Assembly: GCA_016933955.1 (NCBI GenBank)
Contig: JAFGTT010000024.1
Span: forward strand, 1 to 64,000
Reading direction: 5' to 3'
Source: Candidatus Zixiibacteriota bacterium
GTDB taxonomy: Bacteria; Zixibacteria; MSB-5A5; GN15; PGXB01
Length of the DNA: 64,000 nucleotides
In this document: positions 1 through 9,114 of the stretch, one piece after another
How the letters are laid out: every line of letters starts with the position of its first letter
How positions within the stretch are numbered: position 1 is the stretch's first letter
The notes under the pieces: generated by a model
Database searches by the model: none
Seen by the model: only the letters and a program-made list of their open reading frames with translations
What the model was told of the DNA's origin: nothing
Position numbers and translations under genes: made by a program

Positions 1-5
1 AAAAA

Positions 6-77
<72 letters not shown>

Positions 78-82
78 GTAAA

Positions 83-159
<77 letters not shown>

Positions 160-171
160 TTGGTGGTCATA

Positions 172-199
172 AATATATATCGGGAAATTGATTTGTCAA
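172..199 (-). promoter_or_regulatory. sigma70-like promoter of the tRNA-Gly/tRNA-Cys unit
   Basis: On the minus strand TTGACA (194-199) is followed after 16 bases by TATATT (172-177). The -10 box ends about 12 bases before the tRNA-Gly 5' end, the expected spacing for a tRNA promoter. Confidence 0.7.
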
Positions 200-652
200 C
201 TTTTTTGATTTTGAAATTTTCTTATATTTTGAGGGAAATACTTAATGGAAGAAGATTCTCTCAGACTTTTTCGGGGATTGCTATTTGACAGCCATTATAG
301 ATTTTATTTATGGTTCATACCAGGGCATCAGATCCGTAATTTTTTTCCGATAATAATCGGCCATATTTTGACCCTTCCGGACCTGCGATTCAAACAAATA
401 CAGACAAGAATAATGTTATGGCTTGGATGATTTATATAATTACGGGTAATTCATTTTATCGGGGCATTTGGGGGGATTATCGAAAATAACTTGTGTCGCG
501 ATGCCATCTTCAAACGGACATACCCGGTAATTATAATTATTAATTATGCTCGTATCGCTTTTTGTTTTATAATCTCTGCGGAATTACATTTCCATAACAA
601 TCGAAACAACTCGATATCTATTTTATCGGTTGATTTATTGCCGGGGCGATAA
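200..652. other. intergenic stretch, no convincing gene
   Basis: About 450 AT-rich bases lie between the tRNA promoter and the end of the DtxR-like gene. One 61-codon plus-strand frame (245-430) has a GAGGG nine bases before its ATG, but its product resembles nothing I recognise and no promoter is clear. I see no RNA gene, repeat array or terminator. Confidence 0.5.
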
Positions 653-1156
653 TTACTTGGATTTTTCAATATCTTTTAAAGGGATATCATCACAATGGCT
701 GCATTTATCACAATGATCAAGGTCTTTGCAATGATAACCGAATTCATCCAGCCATTTTATATTGACATGGGGGCAGTTTTCCACATATTCAACGAATTTG
801 ATTATTCGATTGATTATATTTTTCGATATGGCATGTTCCATTTTACAGGCGGCATCATCGGCTTCATCTTCATCAACATGCAGTACTTTTATCAGAAATT
901 CTTTCAGGGCCGTATGGCGATTGACAACATCATTGGCAATTCGTTTACCCGTCGGGGTCAGGCGGATTAACCCATATGGCTTATAATAAACAAGGTTTTT
1001 TTTGGCCAGTGATTGCAATGCTTTGGTTACCGCCGAATAAGTTATCCTGAGGCGTTTGGATATTTCCTTGGTACGAGCGGCCCCATTTTCTTTTTCAATA
1101 TGGAGTATCGCTTCGAGATAGTCTTCCTGACTCGATGTTAGGACTATTTTCGGCAA
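653..1156 (-). CDS. DtxR/MntR-family metal-dependent transcriptional regulator
   Basis: This 167-residue protein begins with the DtxR-type winged helix (SSQEDYLEAILHIEKE, then EISKRLRITYSAVTKALQSL and a wing ending LIRLTPTGKRIA). A helical dimerisation region follows, with HTALKEFLIKVL and EADDAACKMEHAIS. Family members repress or activate metal-uptake or metal-storage genes when Fe or Mn is bound. The start is TTG, chosen because GGAG lies nine bases upstream and homologues begin near this point. The tail carries five cysteines and several histidines (CPHVN, then HCKDLDHCDKCSHCDD), a probable extra metal site in place of an SH3-like domain. The porin-like gene next door has a palindrome over its promoter and is an obvious candidate target. 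The sensed metal is not known. Confidence 0.85.
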   Translation of the reverse strand: MPKIVLTSSQEDYLEAILHIEKENGAARTKEISKRLRITYSAVTKALQSLAKKNLVYYKPYGLIRLTPTGKRIANDVVNRHTALKEFLIKVLHVDEDEADDAACKMEHAISKNIINRIIKFVEYVENCPHVNIKWLDEFGYHCKDLDHCDKCSHCDDIPLKDIEKSK

Positions 1157-1184
1157 CCTCTATTACTCCAATTTATACCGATTT

Positions 1185-1213
1185 AATCTACCCAATAACC
1201 GATGACATGTCAA
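1185..1213 (-). promoter_or_regulatory. promoter of the DtxR-like regulator
   Basis: TTGACA (1208-1213) and TAGATT (1185-1190) are separated by 17 bases on the minus strand, about 28 bases before the TTG start. An inverted repeat ACCGAT (1198-1203) / ATCGGT (1218-1223) straddles the -35 box and may be an operator. It does not resemble the palindrome at the porin promoter. Confidence 0.6.
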
Positions 1214-1242
1214 GGTAATCGGTAAATAGTATTTCAATTGAC

Positions 1243-1290
1243 AAAAAAACAGGACGACCGGGCAATAATCTACCCGGCCGTCCTGTTTTA
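1243..1290 (-). terminator. intrinsic terminator of the porin-like gene
   Basis: On the minus strand a stem of about 15 base pairs (AAACAGGACGGCCGGG against CCCGGTCGTCCTGTTT, with one G-U pair) is followed by a run of seven T. It lies about 80 bases after the porin-like stop codon and before the regulator promoter. Confidence 0.88.
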
Positions 1291-1368
1291 ATAATAGGTG
1301 TAATATCTCTTTAATTACTATTCGCAGATTGGTTCAGGTCCCCCTTTATATAGGTAATATTCATTTTA

Positions 1369-2583
1369 TTAATCCACGCCGAATTGCAATCTCATCATTA
1401 ATCGATCGGCCTGAAACTCCTCATCATAGCCGGGCAGAGCGCCATCCTCAGCATATACCAGGCAGGTCTGATAATCGAATTTTATACGGGTATAGCCGGG
1501 GCCGATCCCAAAATCGACACCCACAGTCAGATATGAACTGGTGTAGTCACCGTCAAGGTCGGCGGCTTGATTCCACCATTGATACTGTACATATGGACGA
1601 ACATACTTGATATTATCGTTTTTCAGGGAAATACTATATCCCGCCTGGATATAAAATGCCCTCATTTTAAGATCTTCAAACGGGGCCTTGGTTACCTTGG
1701 CCATATTGCTGGAATCCTTCCAGATGGCCGAGTAGTAGGGAATATCGAGCAGATCTTTAAATCCCTTGCCTATATAACCCTCCCCCCTTATCAGAAAATT
1801 ATTGGCGTTATAATCAAATCCAAAACTGGCCCGATAACCGTCATATATCATTGTTTTGGGAATCCATGAATACAAGAAATCGTCTCTTCCCCCGTTGGGA
1901 TCGTGAACACTATCTTTGACCGAATACGAGGAATTCCAGCGCCACAAGGTAAAACTTCCGGCAAATGATAAACCTTCGACCGGAGTCCGATATTGAGCTC
2001 CGATATTAATATCATATTCGTCTTCAAGGGTACCTCCGGAACCCTCGGCCATTACGAGCTGAACCAGACAACCTGTCCCGTTTTCAAAATCTCTTTCATA
2101 CTCGATGATGGCTCCGAGTGGATGACAGGGGCTGAATTTTTTGGCGAACAGGGGCTTTTCGGCCGATAGTAATTCAATGCATTCCTGATGCATTTCAAAA
2201 CCCCGCAGGACATGCCCTTTGGTAAATCCGGCCTTGAGATACGGGAAAAATTTGTAAAGAACTCCGGCTTCCATGACCATAAACCCTCCATCCAGACAAA
2301 GGGCCGAGCCGACTTCAAGATTATATTCCAAATGGTCCCGATATTGACCGTCGACGACAATCATGGCATCGCGAATATCGAATCCATTATCGGCGGGTTT
2401 TTCGGATCCGGCGAAATATGTGGAGTCCCCGTTAAAAAAGGCGGTTCCCTGTAAAACGACAACCGCCGACACTTTCGGCAACTGAATCTCCTCATCCGAT
2501 TCCTGTTGACCGGCCAACAAAGATATATTGGCAGTCATTAAGAACATGGCAATTGCGATAACCCATTTAGCGATATTTCCCAT
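1369..2583 (-). CDS. porin-like outer-membrane beta-barrel protein
   Basis: This is a 404-residue protein with a signal peptide (MGNIAKWVIAIAMFLMTANI...LLAG). The rest alternates in beta-strand fashion and ends in the aromatic-rich pattern RLMMRLQFGVD expected of a barrel. The layout, with a long first strand region followed by YRDHLEYNLEVGSAL and VLYKFFPYLKAGFTKG, resembles phosphate-selective-porin (OprO/OprP) type proteins, but substrate cannot be read from sequence. The open frame extends 13 codons further upstream. The ATG at 2583 is preferred because AGAGGAG precedes it by eight bases and it begins the signal peptide. It is a single-gene unit with its own palindrome-bearing promoter and terminator. 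Control by the neighbouring DtxR-like regulator, and so a role in metal or metal-chelate uptake, is inference. Confidence 0.7.
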   Translation of the reverse strand: MGNIAKWVIAIAMFLMTANISLLAGQQESDEEIQLPKVSAVVVLQGTAFFNGDSTYFAGSEKPADNGFDIRDAMIVVDGQYRDHLEYNLEVGSALCLDGGFMVMEAGVLYKFFPYLKAGFTKGHVLRGFEMHQECIELLSAEKPLFAKKFSPCHPLGAIIEYERDFENGTGCLVQLVMAEGSGGTLEDEYDINIGAQYRTPVEGLSFAGSFTLWRWNSSYSVKDSVHDPNGGRDDFLYSWIPKTMIYDGYRASFGFDYNANNFLIRGEGYIGKGFKDLLDIPYYSAIWKDSSNMAKVTKAPFEDLKMRAFYIQAGYSISLKNDNIKYVRPYVQYQWWNQAADLDGDYTSSYLTVGVDFGIGPGYTRIKFDYQTCLVYAEDGALPGYDEEFQADRLMMRLQFGVD

Positions 2584-2628
2584 CTTTCGACTCCTCTGAC
2601 GAGAGCAACAATAAAAATTCACAAAATT

Positions 2629-2658
2629 ACATAATGTTAACTTTATACAACATTATGT
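2629..2658. promoter_or_regulatory. 10-10-10 palindrome, candidate operator
   Basis: ACATAATGTT (2629-2638) and AACATTATGT (2649-2658) form a perfect 10-base inverted repeat around a 10-base spacer. It covers the -10 box and likely start site of the porin-like gene, an ideal place for repressor binding. Confidence 0.7.
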
Positions 2659-2679
2659 CATACTTACAACAATTGTCAA
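2651..2679 (-). promoter_or_regulatory. promoter of the porin-like gene
   Basis: A consensus TTGACA (2674-2679) is followed after 17 bases by ATAATG (2651-2656), or after 16 by CATAAT, about 70 bases before the start codon. The -10 box lies inside the palindrome. Confidence 0.72.
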
Positions 2680-3313
2680 GTGTTTTTTCGAAAATTTACG
2701 GATGTTTTCTTGCCTGGATTGAATTTACGGATTACGCGGGATTTTTTATAATTCCGATTTTAATGAGGCAAGAGATACGTCAAAACACCTCTTGCGGCGC
2801 AACGATTTAAAATGGAATAATGAAAAGTCAATGTCTTCGTCTAATCGCAGACATGGGTTAACGGATATTTATCGTATTATGTATGCCACTCCGTTCGGGA
2901 GGCTATTGCCCGTTTATATCAGACCGTTGTATCCTGAATAGAAGCCTGCGGCCCGGATTTCGGTTTTATTCACGACCATTCTTCACAAGACCAATAATTA
3001 TCGCGGTCCTCATCCGAAGCCCCCCGCTCAATCCACCGCAGAAATGACGATTTAACCGATTGTCTGTTTAAACACAAATATCGCCGGCATGCATTTTCGG
3101 CCTTTGTGATTATCGGGGATGACTTAACTCGACTAAAGACAAACCAGTATAAAATTATTAAAGGCAATCGCATCCTATATCCGGGATTCCGAACCAGAGG
3201 CACAGACTGGTAAATATCATGATGATACCTATTAAAATCACGATTTCAATCGCATATTTTGCTCTGCCTGGTATCATAAACCTTTGAAAATGGTCACGTC
3301 GAAAGTATGTAAA
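2680..3313. other. intergenic stretch, only short inverted repeats
   Basis: About 630 bases contain no frame I can support. Small dyads are present, such as GCAAGAG...CTCTTGC near 2768-2795 and ATGTCT...AGACAT near 2830-2852. No transcription unit, tRNA or mobile element is recognisable. A 77-codon GTG frame at 2970-3203 lacks a ribosome binding site and looks random. Confidence 0.5.
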
Positions 3314-5185
3314 TTACCTGTTCAATAATGAATCCAGTCGGGGTATGTACCAGGGCATCAAAACCGCCATTTTATCACGATAATAAATGGCCTTTTCGCG
3401 ATCGCCCCGAATCCTATTTTCGAACATGCATAGATCTAAAATTGCAGTATAAACCAGAGTATCATGAGAATAGACTTCCTTCAACAACCGATAGCCATCA
3501 TCAAGATAGCCGTTATCTTTGAGAATATCGGACATATAGTATTTGGTATAGGGGAACAGGGTATCCGGAACTATCTGGGATGCCTGCCGGTAAGCATTGT
3601 AGGAGCCCTGAACATCGCCTTCTTTATTCTTATTGAAGCCTTCGGTGAAATAACCGACAAATGCCGGAGGGATATCCATTACCGGTGGTTTATCGATATC
3701 ATGATATCGCTTGAAGACATCATGCAAAAAGCCATCGAAATAAAACCCAATAGCCCGATAATTTTTCAAAAAGGCGCTATAAAGACATAATGATCGTTCA
3801 GCCGGGGCCGACGGTTTGGAGCCGGTTGAAAACATGATATAATCAGGTTTCTGACTGAGAACATAGGCGCTGTTAAACTTTCTTTCTTTCCAGGTAGTTT
3901 CCATGCCTGAAACCGGTTCTTCGGGATGGCGGGCGATAACGGAATCAGTCAGACCCAGCAGATCGATAATCCTGTGATCGTTCAATTCATAACCGACTAT
4001 GCCGATGGTCGATATCGCCAGACTGAAGTCGGATTTATCCACGGACTTTAAATTATCGGCAATGTGCTTCAATTTGGAGGTCAGCCCCACTTCATAGATA
4101 TAATAATATATAACGTGTTTTATGGGGATTATTGTCTGCCATATAATTAATAAAACCAGAATCCCGGTCGTGAGCGCCTTTTTCCGAATAAGCAGGGAAA
4201 GCCCGTAGACCATAAATAGAATAATCAAAGGCATTACGGGAACAAAAAAGCGATGGACTTTAAGGACATCACCCCCTATCAGGATTATATAAGCCAGATA
4301 ACAAATGGAAATCAGAGCTATGGATTTTACCGATTGGGAAGACTTTTTAAGATAATAAAGAGCCGGAAGAAGGAATACTCCGGCTCCTAGATAATGCCAG
4401 AAATACTTGGCCACATATTCCAACCCATCGGCAAGTTTATCAAGACTGAGTCCCGTTTTGGCATAAAAGGTATTAGGGATCACTCCACCGTAATAAACAA
4501 TTTTGAAAAACATATACGGCAGAAGAGAAAGAACATAAACCGATAATATTCCGACCAGAAGTGACGTTAGACGTCTATTAACAACCATTTCATAGATAAT
4601 TATTATCATAAAGAGAAGCCCGCCTTCGGGACGAAGCAGAGTTGCCAGTACCAGCAACGGACCGGTAAGATGCGACCGCTTCAGATAAAGATACAATGAG
4701 GCCGTCATGGCCGCGCTGAATGCGGCCGTTTCCAGACCGGAAATTGTCCAGTATGCAAAAGAGAGTGCGGATCCGAGAATAAGAGCAATCATACCTCGGT
4801 ATAGCCGCTCATTCCCGATAATCAAACCGGACAGGAAATAGAGTATGATTATAGTCCCCACACCACATATAACACCCATAATTTTGGAGAACAGGATAAT
4901 ATTGAATCCGACCATCCGGGCCAGAACCAGTATTATTGTCCAGAGGAAATTAGTATAACCCTCGATATGTTCTCCGGCATTGAAAACCAGTCCGTGACCG
5001 TCAAGATAATTTTCGACATATCTAAAACTGATATAGGCATCATCCTGGGTAAAATTAAACCAAACTGCCATGGCTATGTGAATAGCTATGGCTAATATCA
5101 GAAGGATCAGCCCGATTCGATAATCGGATTGAGAATGTTTGTGACTTTTTCCGGATCTTTTTTTTGATGCGCTACTGGTATGCAT
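3314..5185 (-). CDS. GT-C membrane glycosyltransferase with a C-terminal TPR-like tail
   Basis: This is a 623-residue protein. A basic N-terminus is followed by about ten membrane segments, and residues from about 500 onward are soluble and TPR-like (GYFTEGFNKNKEGDVQGSYNAYR). The first extracytoplasmic loop carries QDDAYISFRYVENYLDGHG with LVFNAGEHIEGYTNFLWT. This double motif is typical of GT-C enzymes related to AftB and family 39, where the acidic pair binds the polyprenyl-phosphate sugar donor. It probably adds a sugar to a glycan or protein outside the inner membrane. The start overlaps the glgA stop by one base (TGATG), so translation is coupled. Donor and acceptor are unknown. Confidence 0.75.
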   Translation of the reverse strand: MHTSSASKKRSGKSHKHSQSDYRIGLILLILAIAIHIAMAVWFNFTQDDAYISFRYVENYLDGHGLVFNAGEHIEGYTNFLWTIILVLARMVGFNIILFSKIMGVICGVGTIIILYFLSGLIIGNERLYRGMIALILGSALSFAYWTISGLETAAFSAAMTASLYLYLKRSHLTGPLLVLATLLRPEGGLLFMIIIIYEMVVNRRLTSLLVGILSVYVLSLLPYMFFKIVYYGGVIPNTFYAKTGLSLDKLADGLEYVAKYFWHYLGAGVFLLPALYYLKKSSQSVKSIALISICYLAYIILIGGDVLKVHRFFVPVMPLIILFMVYGLSLLIRKKALTTGILVLLIIWQTIIPIKHVIYYYIYEVGLTSKLKHIADNLKSVDKSDFSLAISTIGIVGYELNDHRIIDLLGLTDSVIARHPEEPVSGMETTWKERKFNSAYVLSQKPDYIMFSTGSKPSAPAERSLCLYSAFLKNYRAIGFYFDGFLHDVFKRYHDIDKPPVMDIPPAFVGYFTEGFNKNKEGDVQGSYNAYRQASQIVPDTLFPYTKYYMSDILKDNGYLDDGYRLLKEVYSHDTLVYTAILDLCMFENRIRGDREKAIYYRDKMAVLMPWYIPRLDSLLNR

Positions 5186-6654
5186 CAGTCTTTCAATTTA
5201 TAATACAGCTCTATATATCGACGCGCACTATTATCCCATGAAAAATCCCGACTCATTCCTTGTTTGACGATTTTGTGCCAGATCCTCCGCCGGCTATACA
5301 ACTGAACGGCTTTTCTAATGGCCGCCAGAAGTTCCATGGAATCGTATTTTTCAAAAACGAAACCGGTTCCGGTAAGGTTTCTTTCATCGAAATCGATTAC
5401 GGTATCGGCCAGACCGCCGGTTTTTCTGACAACCGGTACCGTCCCGTATTTCAGGCTGTACATTTGGTTCAGTCCGCAGGGTTCATACCTCGACGGCATC
5501 AAAAAAATATCGCATCCGGCCTCGATCAAATGAGCCAGACGGTTATCAAAGGTTAAGAAAGCCTTGAATCGGTCGGGATATTTTTTTTCAATACTGTTGA
5601 AGAAGTCATGATAATTTTCATCACCCGTACCCAGCAGGACAAATTGAAGATCAAGGCTCATAATGTCATCCATGATATCTTCAAGCAGGTCGAATCCCTT
5701 TTGAATATCAAGTCTGGAGATTACTCCAATTAAGGGCTGTTCGATTCGAAGAGGAAAATTGCACAGGTGCAGGAGCTCCAGCTTATTCTTTTTCTTGCCG
5801 GACAGGTTATCGATAAAGTAATGATGCGGTATTTGGGAGTCACGTTTCGGGGACCAGATAGTGTAATCGACGCCATTGATAATACCCACAATATCCCGGG
5901 ATCTCTCTTTCAGGACCCCCTGAAGACCCTTACCGAATTCATCGCTGTTCTGGATTTCTTCGGCATAAGTCGGCGAAACGGTTGTAATCCTGTCGGAATA
6001 GACTATGGCGGCCTTCATGAAATTGACATCGCCCCAGAATTCAAACGGTCCGGTTGCGGCAAACAGGGCAGGATCAAGATTCGTTTTTTCAAAGGCTGCC
6101 GCCGGAAATTTCCCCTGGTATCCCATATTATGTATCGTAAAGATGGATTTTACGCCCTGATAAAAGTTATCCAGGGAATATTCGGTTTTAAGGAAAGCCG
6201 GAACCAAGGCACTTTGCCAGTCATTGGCGTGTAAAATATCGGGGCGCCAATCCAATAATTTTAGCGTTCTGAGAACCGCCCGGCTGAAGAAAATAAATCG
6301 CTCGTCGTTATCCCTATAGTCGTTATCCGTGGCCGGATCGCGATATAATTCCTCGCGATCGAAAAAATAATCATTATCGATAAAATAATACTCCGGGTTA
6401 CCCTCGGTGTCCGGCAGAACAAACACTCTGCCCCTAAAATTATTCCGACCGACCGGAATATCCAATTCAATATTCAATCTTTTCAAACCCGGATACTGCC
6501 GTGTGATCTGACGATATTTCGGCATGAAGAGTTTAACGGAATGCCCTTGTTTAGTTACCGCCCGTGGTAAGGCACCTGAAACATCGGCCAGCCCGCCCGT
6601 TTTGGCAAACGGAACCGCTTCCGGCGTGATAAAGGCTATTTTCAAACCACCCAT
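5185..6654 (-). CDS. glgA: glycogen synthase (GT5)
   Basis: This 489-residue protein has the family length and the N-terminal ADP-glucose-binding motif KTGGLADVSGALP (KxGGL). The C-terminal half has ISRLDIQKGFDLL and the nucleotide-sugar site region MPSRYEPCGLNQMYS followed by KTGGLADTV. GlgA transfers glucose from ADP-glucose (or UDP-glucose in some lineages) to the non-reducing end of an alpha-1,4-glucan in the cytoplasm. It lies five bases after galT and is coupled to the downstream GT-C gene, so the three form one operon. No glgB or glgC is in the window. Confidence 0.95.
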   Translation of the reverse strand: MGGLKIAFITPEAVPFAKTGGLADVSGALPRAVTKQGHSVKLFMPKYRQITRQYPGLKRLNIELDIPVGRNNFRGRVFVLPDTEGNPEYYFIDNDYFFDREELYRDPATDNDYRDNDERFIFFSRAVLRTLKLLDWRPDILHANDWQSALVPAFLKTEYSLDNFYQGVKSIFTIHNMGYQGKFPAAAFEKTNLDPALFAATGPFEFWGDVNFMKAAIVYSDRITTVSPTYAEEIQNSDEFGKGLQGVLKERSRDIVGIINGVDYTIWSPKRDSQIPHHYFIDNLSGKKKNKLELLHLCNFPLRIEQPLIGVISRLDIQKGFDLLEDIMDDIMSLDLQFVLLGTGDENYHDFFNSIEKKYPDRFKAFLTFDNRLAHLIEAGCDIFLMPSRYEPCGLNQMYSLKYGTVPVVRKTGGLADTVIDFDERNLTGTGFVFEKYDSMELLAAIRKAVQLYSRRRIWHKIVKQGMSRDFSWDNSARRYIELYYKLKD

Positions 6655-6659
6655 AACAC

Positions 6660-7697
6660 CTACGAGTGAATGGAAACACCGAAAAGTTCTTCGGCCTGTG
6701 ATGTGTCGATTCTCCGCATAAAGTCAGCCGCATCCTCGGGAAGAGTGGGATTTATATAAAATCCCGAACCCCATTCGAAACCGGCAATCTTGGTTAATTT
6801 TGGAATAATTTCTATATGCCAATGATAGACTTCATCATAATCATGTCCGACCGGGGCCGAATGAAGAATATAATTAAAAGGCGGATTATTCAAAGCAATC
6901 CGGATACGGTTTAATATATCTTTCAGGGCTTCGGCCAAATAGCGATAGTTATCATCGGCAATGTCGGTCAGATGGGAAATGTGCTGTTTGGGCATCAGCC
7001 AGGTTTCAAACGGAAAACGTGAGGCAAATGGTTCGAAGGCCACGAAGTCTCCATAGTCGCTGACAATCCGAACCTTGTCATTCAATTCCTGCTTGATAAT
7101 ATCACAAAAAATACATCGCTCTTTAAAATTATGGTACCGCACAGCTCCGTTTATTTCTTCTTCCACTTTCTTGGGGATGATCGGTGTGGCAATGAGCTGG
7201 CTATGGGTATGTTCAAGCGATGCCCCAGCCGCTTCACCGTGATTTTTAAAAATTAAAATGTATTTGAATCGATGGTCTCTTTGAAGATCCAGCGTTCTTT
7301 CACGATAGGACCAGAGGACGTTTTTAATTTCATCAATGGTTAAATCGGCTAAGTCCCGGGCATGATCGGGAGTCTCGATAATGACTTCATGGGCCCCGAT
7401 TCCATTCATCTTATCATATATACCCTGGGGCTCGCGATCCAGTTTTCCTTCGACCCTGAGGGCAGGATATTTGTTCGAAATGACTCTAAGAAACCATCCG
7501 GCTTTGTTGGGTTCACTTCCGTTTTTCCGATAAGCCAGAATCTCCGGCGGGGTACTCGATTCGTTGCCCGGACAAAACGGGCACATCTTGGGCTCTTCGT
7601 GTTTAGGCAGATTGCCAAAACTCGACGGACGTTTACCCCGATCGGTGGATATGATCACCCATCGTCCCATTATCGGGTCTTTACGAAATTCCGGCAT
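6660..7697 (-). CDS. galT: galactose-1-phosphate uridylyltransferase
   Basis: This is a 345-residue HIT-superfamily enzyme. It shows RKDPIMGRWVIIS at the N-terminus, a CPFCPGN zinc-type motif, the HTHSQLIATP segment, a second RCIFCDI, and the catalytic-type HWHIEIIPKL (HxH) near residue 290. It exchanges UMP between UDP-glucose and galactose-1-phosphate in the Leloir pathway. Some uncultured-phylum homologues are annotated only as DUF4921/GalT-like, so activity on other hexose phosphates is possible. It is the first gene of the galT-glgA-GT-C run. The 127 bases upstream contain a weak CAGAC/GTCTG hairpin but no clear promoter. Confidence 0.9.
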   Translation of the reverse strand: MPEFRKDPIMGRWVIISTDRGKRPSSFGNLPKHEEPKMCPFCPGNESSTPPEILAYRKNGSEPNKAGWFLRVISNKYPALRVEGKLDREPQGIYDKMNGIGAHEVIIETPDHARDLADLTIDEIKNVLWSYRERTLDLQRDHRFKYILIFKNHGEAAGASLEHTHSQLIATPIIPKKVEEEINGAVRYHNFKERCIFCDIIKQELNDKVRIVSDYGDFVAFEPFASRFPFETWLMPKQHISHLTDIADDNYRYLAEALKDILNRIRIALNNPPFNYILHSAPVGHDYDEVYHWHIEIIPKLTKIAGFEWGSGFYINPTLPEDAADFMRRIDTSQAEELFGVSIHS

Positions 7698-7824
7698 CAG
7701 ACAACCCCAATCCCTTCAACGTTCGGGTAAACCAGACCGGGTCTGAATTTTAAGTCGCTGTTTAATAACATGTTTACTTCAACATATCGACATAAGCCAT
7801 CACAGCTGTAATAATTTGAGGAGA

Positions 7825-9114
7825 CTATTTCTGTTTGTCAAGGGCCTGAACGCTAATATTCTCCAATCTTTTCCGCATGGCATCGGATAATTTCATATCC
7901 CTTCGGGACATAGCCCGATCTATCGTTTCCATTGCTTTAACAAAGCTGTAGTTCATTTTGTGCCGGGGAGAATACCAGGTAAAGGGCGGAATTTCGCCAT
8001 CGGTTATTATCCCATCCGATATCAGATTACAGCATATACCGATATTTATTCCTGTATTTAAAAGAGTTCCGATGGCCGTCCGGGTAAAATCACCAATAAA
8101 AGACCCCACCTTGAGCCGACCGGTATCGATTTTCTGGCCATTGATATAACTGCTGACGGTCGCATAATTGTTCTTTAAATCCGAATTGGTCGTCATTGCT
8201 CCAAGGTTAATCCATTCGCCCAGATAGGCATGGCCGACAAAGCCGGCGTGATATTTATTGGTATAGCCCTGTATAATCGATTCCTCCAACTCTCCCCCAA
8301 CCCGGCAGACCGGTCCGATGGAAGAGGCCGTTATTTTGCCGCCGACCAGATGGCTTTCGCGACCGATATAGGTCGGCCCTACAAGATATGTATGAGGTTC
8401 GATGCGAACCTTACTCCCGACAAATATTGGCCCCGCGGATGCATCGATAACATTGCCGGGTAAAACGCTCGCATCAGAAGCGATATATATATTCTCAACT
8501 CCCAGGAAGTTCACCCCGGGGAATATCCGGCTTCTTTTTTCCATATTGTCATAACTGATCAGAAAGCCGTCGTCATCATTCTGATGACGGAAATATTCGA
8601 AATCATCTTTTATTTCGGATTCAATACTATCCACCAAGTCCCAGAGATGACCATACAGGTTGATTTCAATATCCATGGTTTCAGCGGATTGCCGGAATTT
8701 ATCAAAAAAACCGCCCAGATCACCATTCTTCAGAAGGGTATATTCTCTCTCAGGCAATGTGCCGATCATTTTAAAAGCGGCCACATCCTCCCCTGATTGA
8801 AGGATAACATTCCGGCCGGCCTTTTTCAGAGCTTCAAAAAAATCGAGATTCGGCCTGATAGCGCCATTAACAAAAATGATTTCGTCAAATCCCTTATCCT
8901 CAAAATCATTAACCGGGTAACGAGTCTGCTCGGCGGCAATTTGAGCGATTTCGGGCCGACAAAACAGGTATGGCGCGTAGCCGCCAAAAGAATTGATTAC
9001 CTTTTCAAAAATCGACCTGATACCCGGTCTCAGAAAAAATACCGGCCGGATCCAGGTTAAAGGATAAAAATCCTCATATTTATGATCTTCGTAGATTATC
9101 AAGCATTTCGCCAT
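7825..9114 (-). CDS. GlmU-like sugar nucleotidyltransferase/acyltransferase, alternative bacterial form
   Basis: This 429-residue protein begins like the Bacteroidota-type GlmU family (MAKCLIIYEDHKYEDFYPLTW, then RPGIRSIFEKV), not like the classical LxxGxGxRM pyrophosphorylase. From about residue 215 it runs into a left-handed beta-helix (GPIFVGSKVRIEPHTYLVGP, then YIGRESHLVGG and LGEWINLGAMTTNSDLKNNY). Family members are thought to make UDP-GlcNAc or to act as glucose-1-phosphate nucleotidyl/acetyltransferases for envelope precursors. Three in-frame ATGs lie close together; the third (9114) matches family starts and shortens the overlap with the upstream gene. No strong ribosome binding site is visible, which fits translational coupling. 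Confidence 0.8.
   Translation of the reverse strand: MAKCLIIYEDHKYEDFYPLTWIRPVFFLRPGIRSIFEKVINSFGGYAPYLFCRPEIAQIAAEQTRYPVNDFEDKGFDEIIFVNGAIRPNLDFFEALKKAGRNVILQSGEDVAAFKMIGTLPEREYTLLKNGDLGGFFDKFRQSAETMDIEINLYGHLWDLVDSIESEIKDDFEYFRHQNDDDGFLISYDNMEKRSRIFPGVNFLGVENIYIASDASVLPGNVIDASAGPIFVGSKVRIEPHTYLVGPTYIGRESHLVGGKITASSIGPVCRVGGELEESIIQGYTNKYHAGFVGHAYLGEWINLGAMTTNSDLKNNYATVSSYINGQKIDTGRLKVGSFIGDFTRTAIGTLLNTGINIGICCNLISDGIITDGEIPPFTWYSPRHKMNYSFVKAMETIDRAMSRRDMKLSDAMRKRLENISVQALDKQK

Noticed and set aside
245-430. A 61-codon plus-strand frame with GAGGG nine bases before ATG
   Set aside because: The product resembles no family, there is no clear promoter or terminator, and the composition looks like random AT-rich sequence.
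2970-3203. A 77-codon minus-strand frame starting with GTG
   Set aside because: No ribosome binding site, no recognisable domain, and a composition typical of chance frames.
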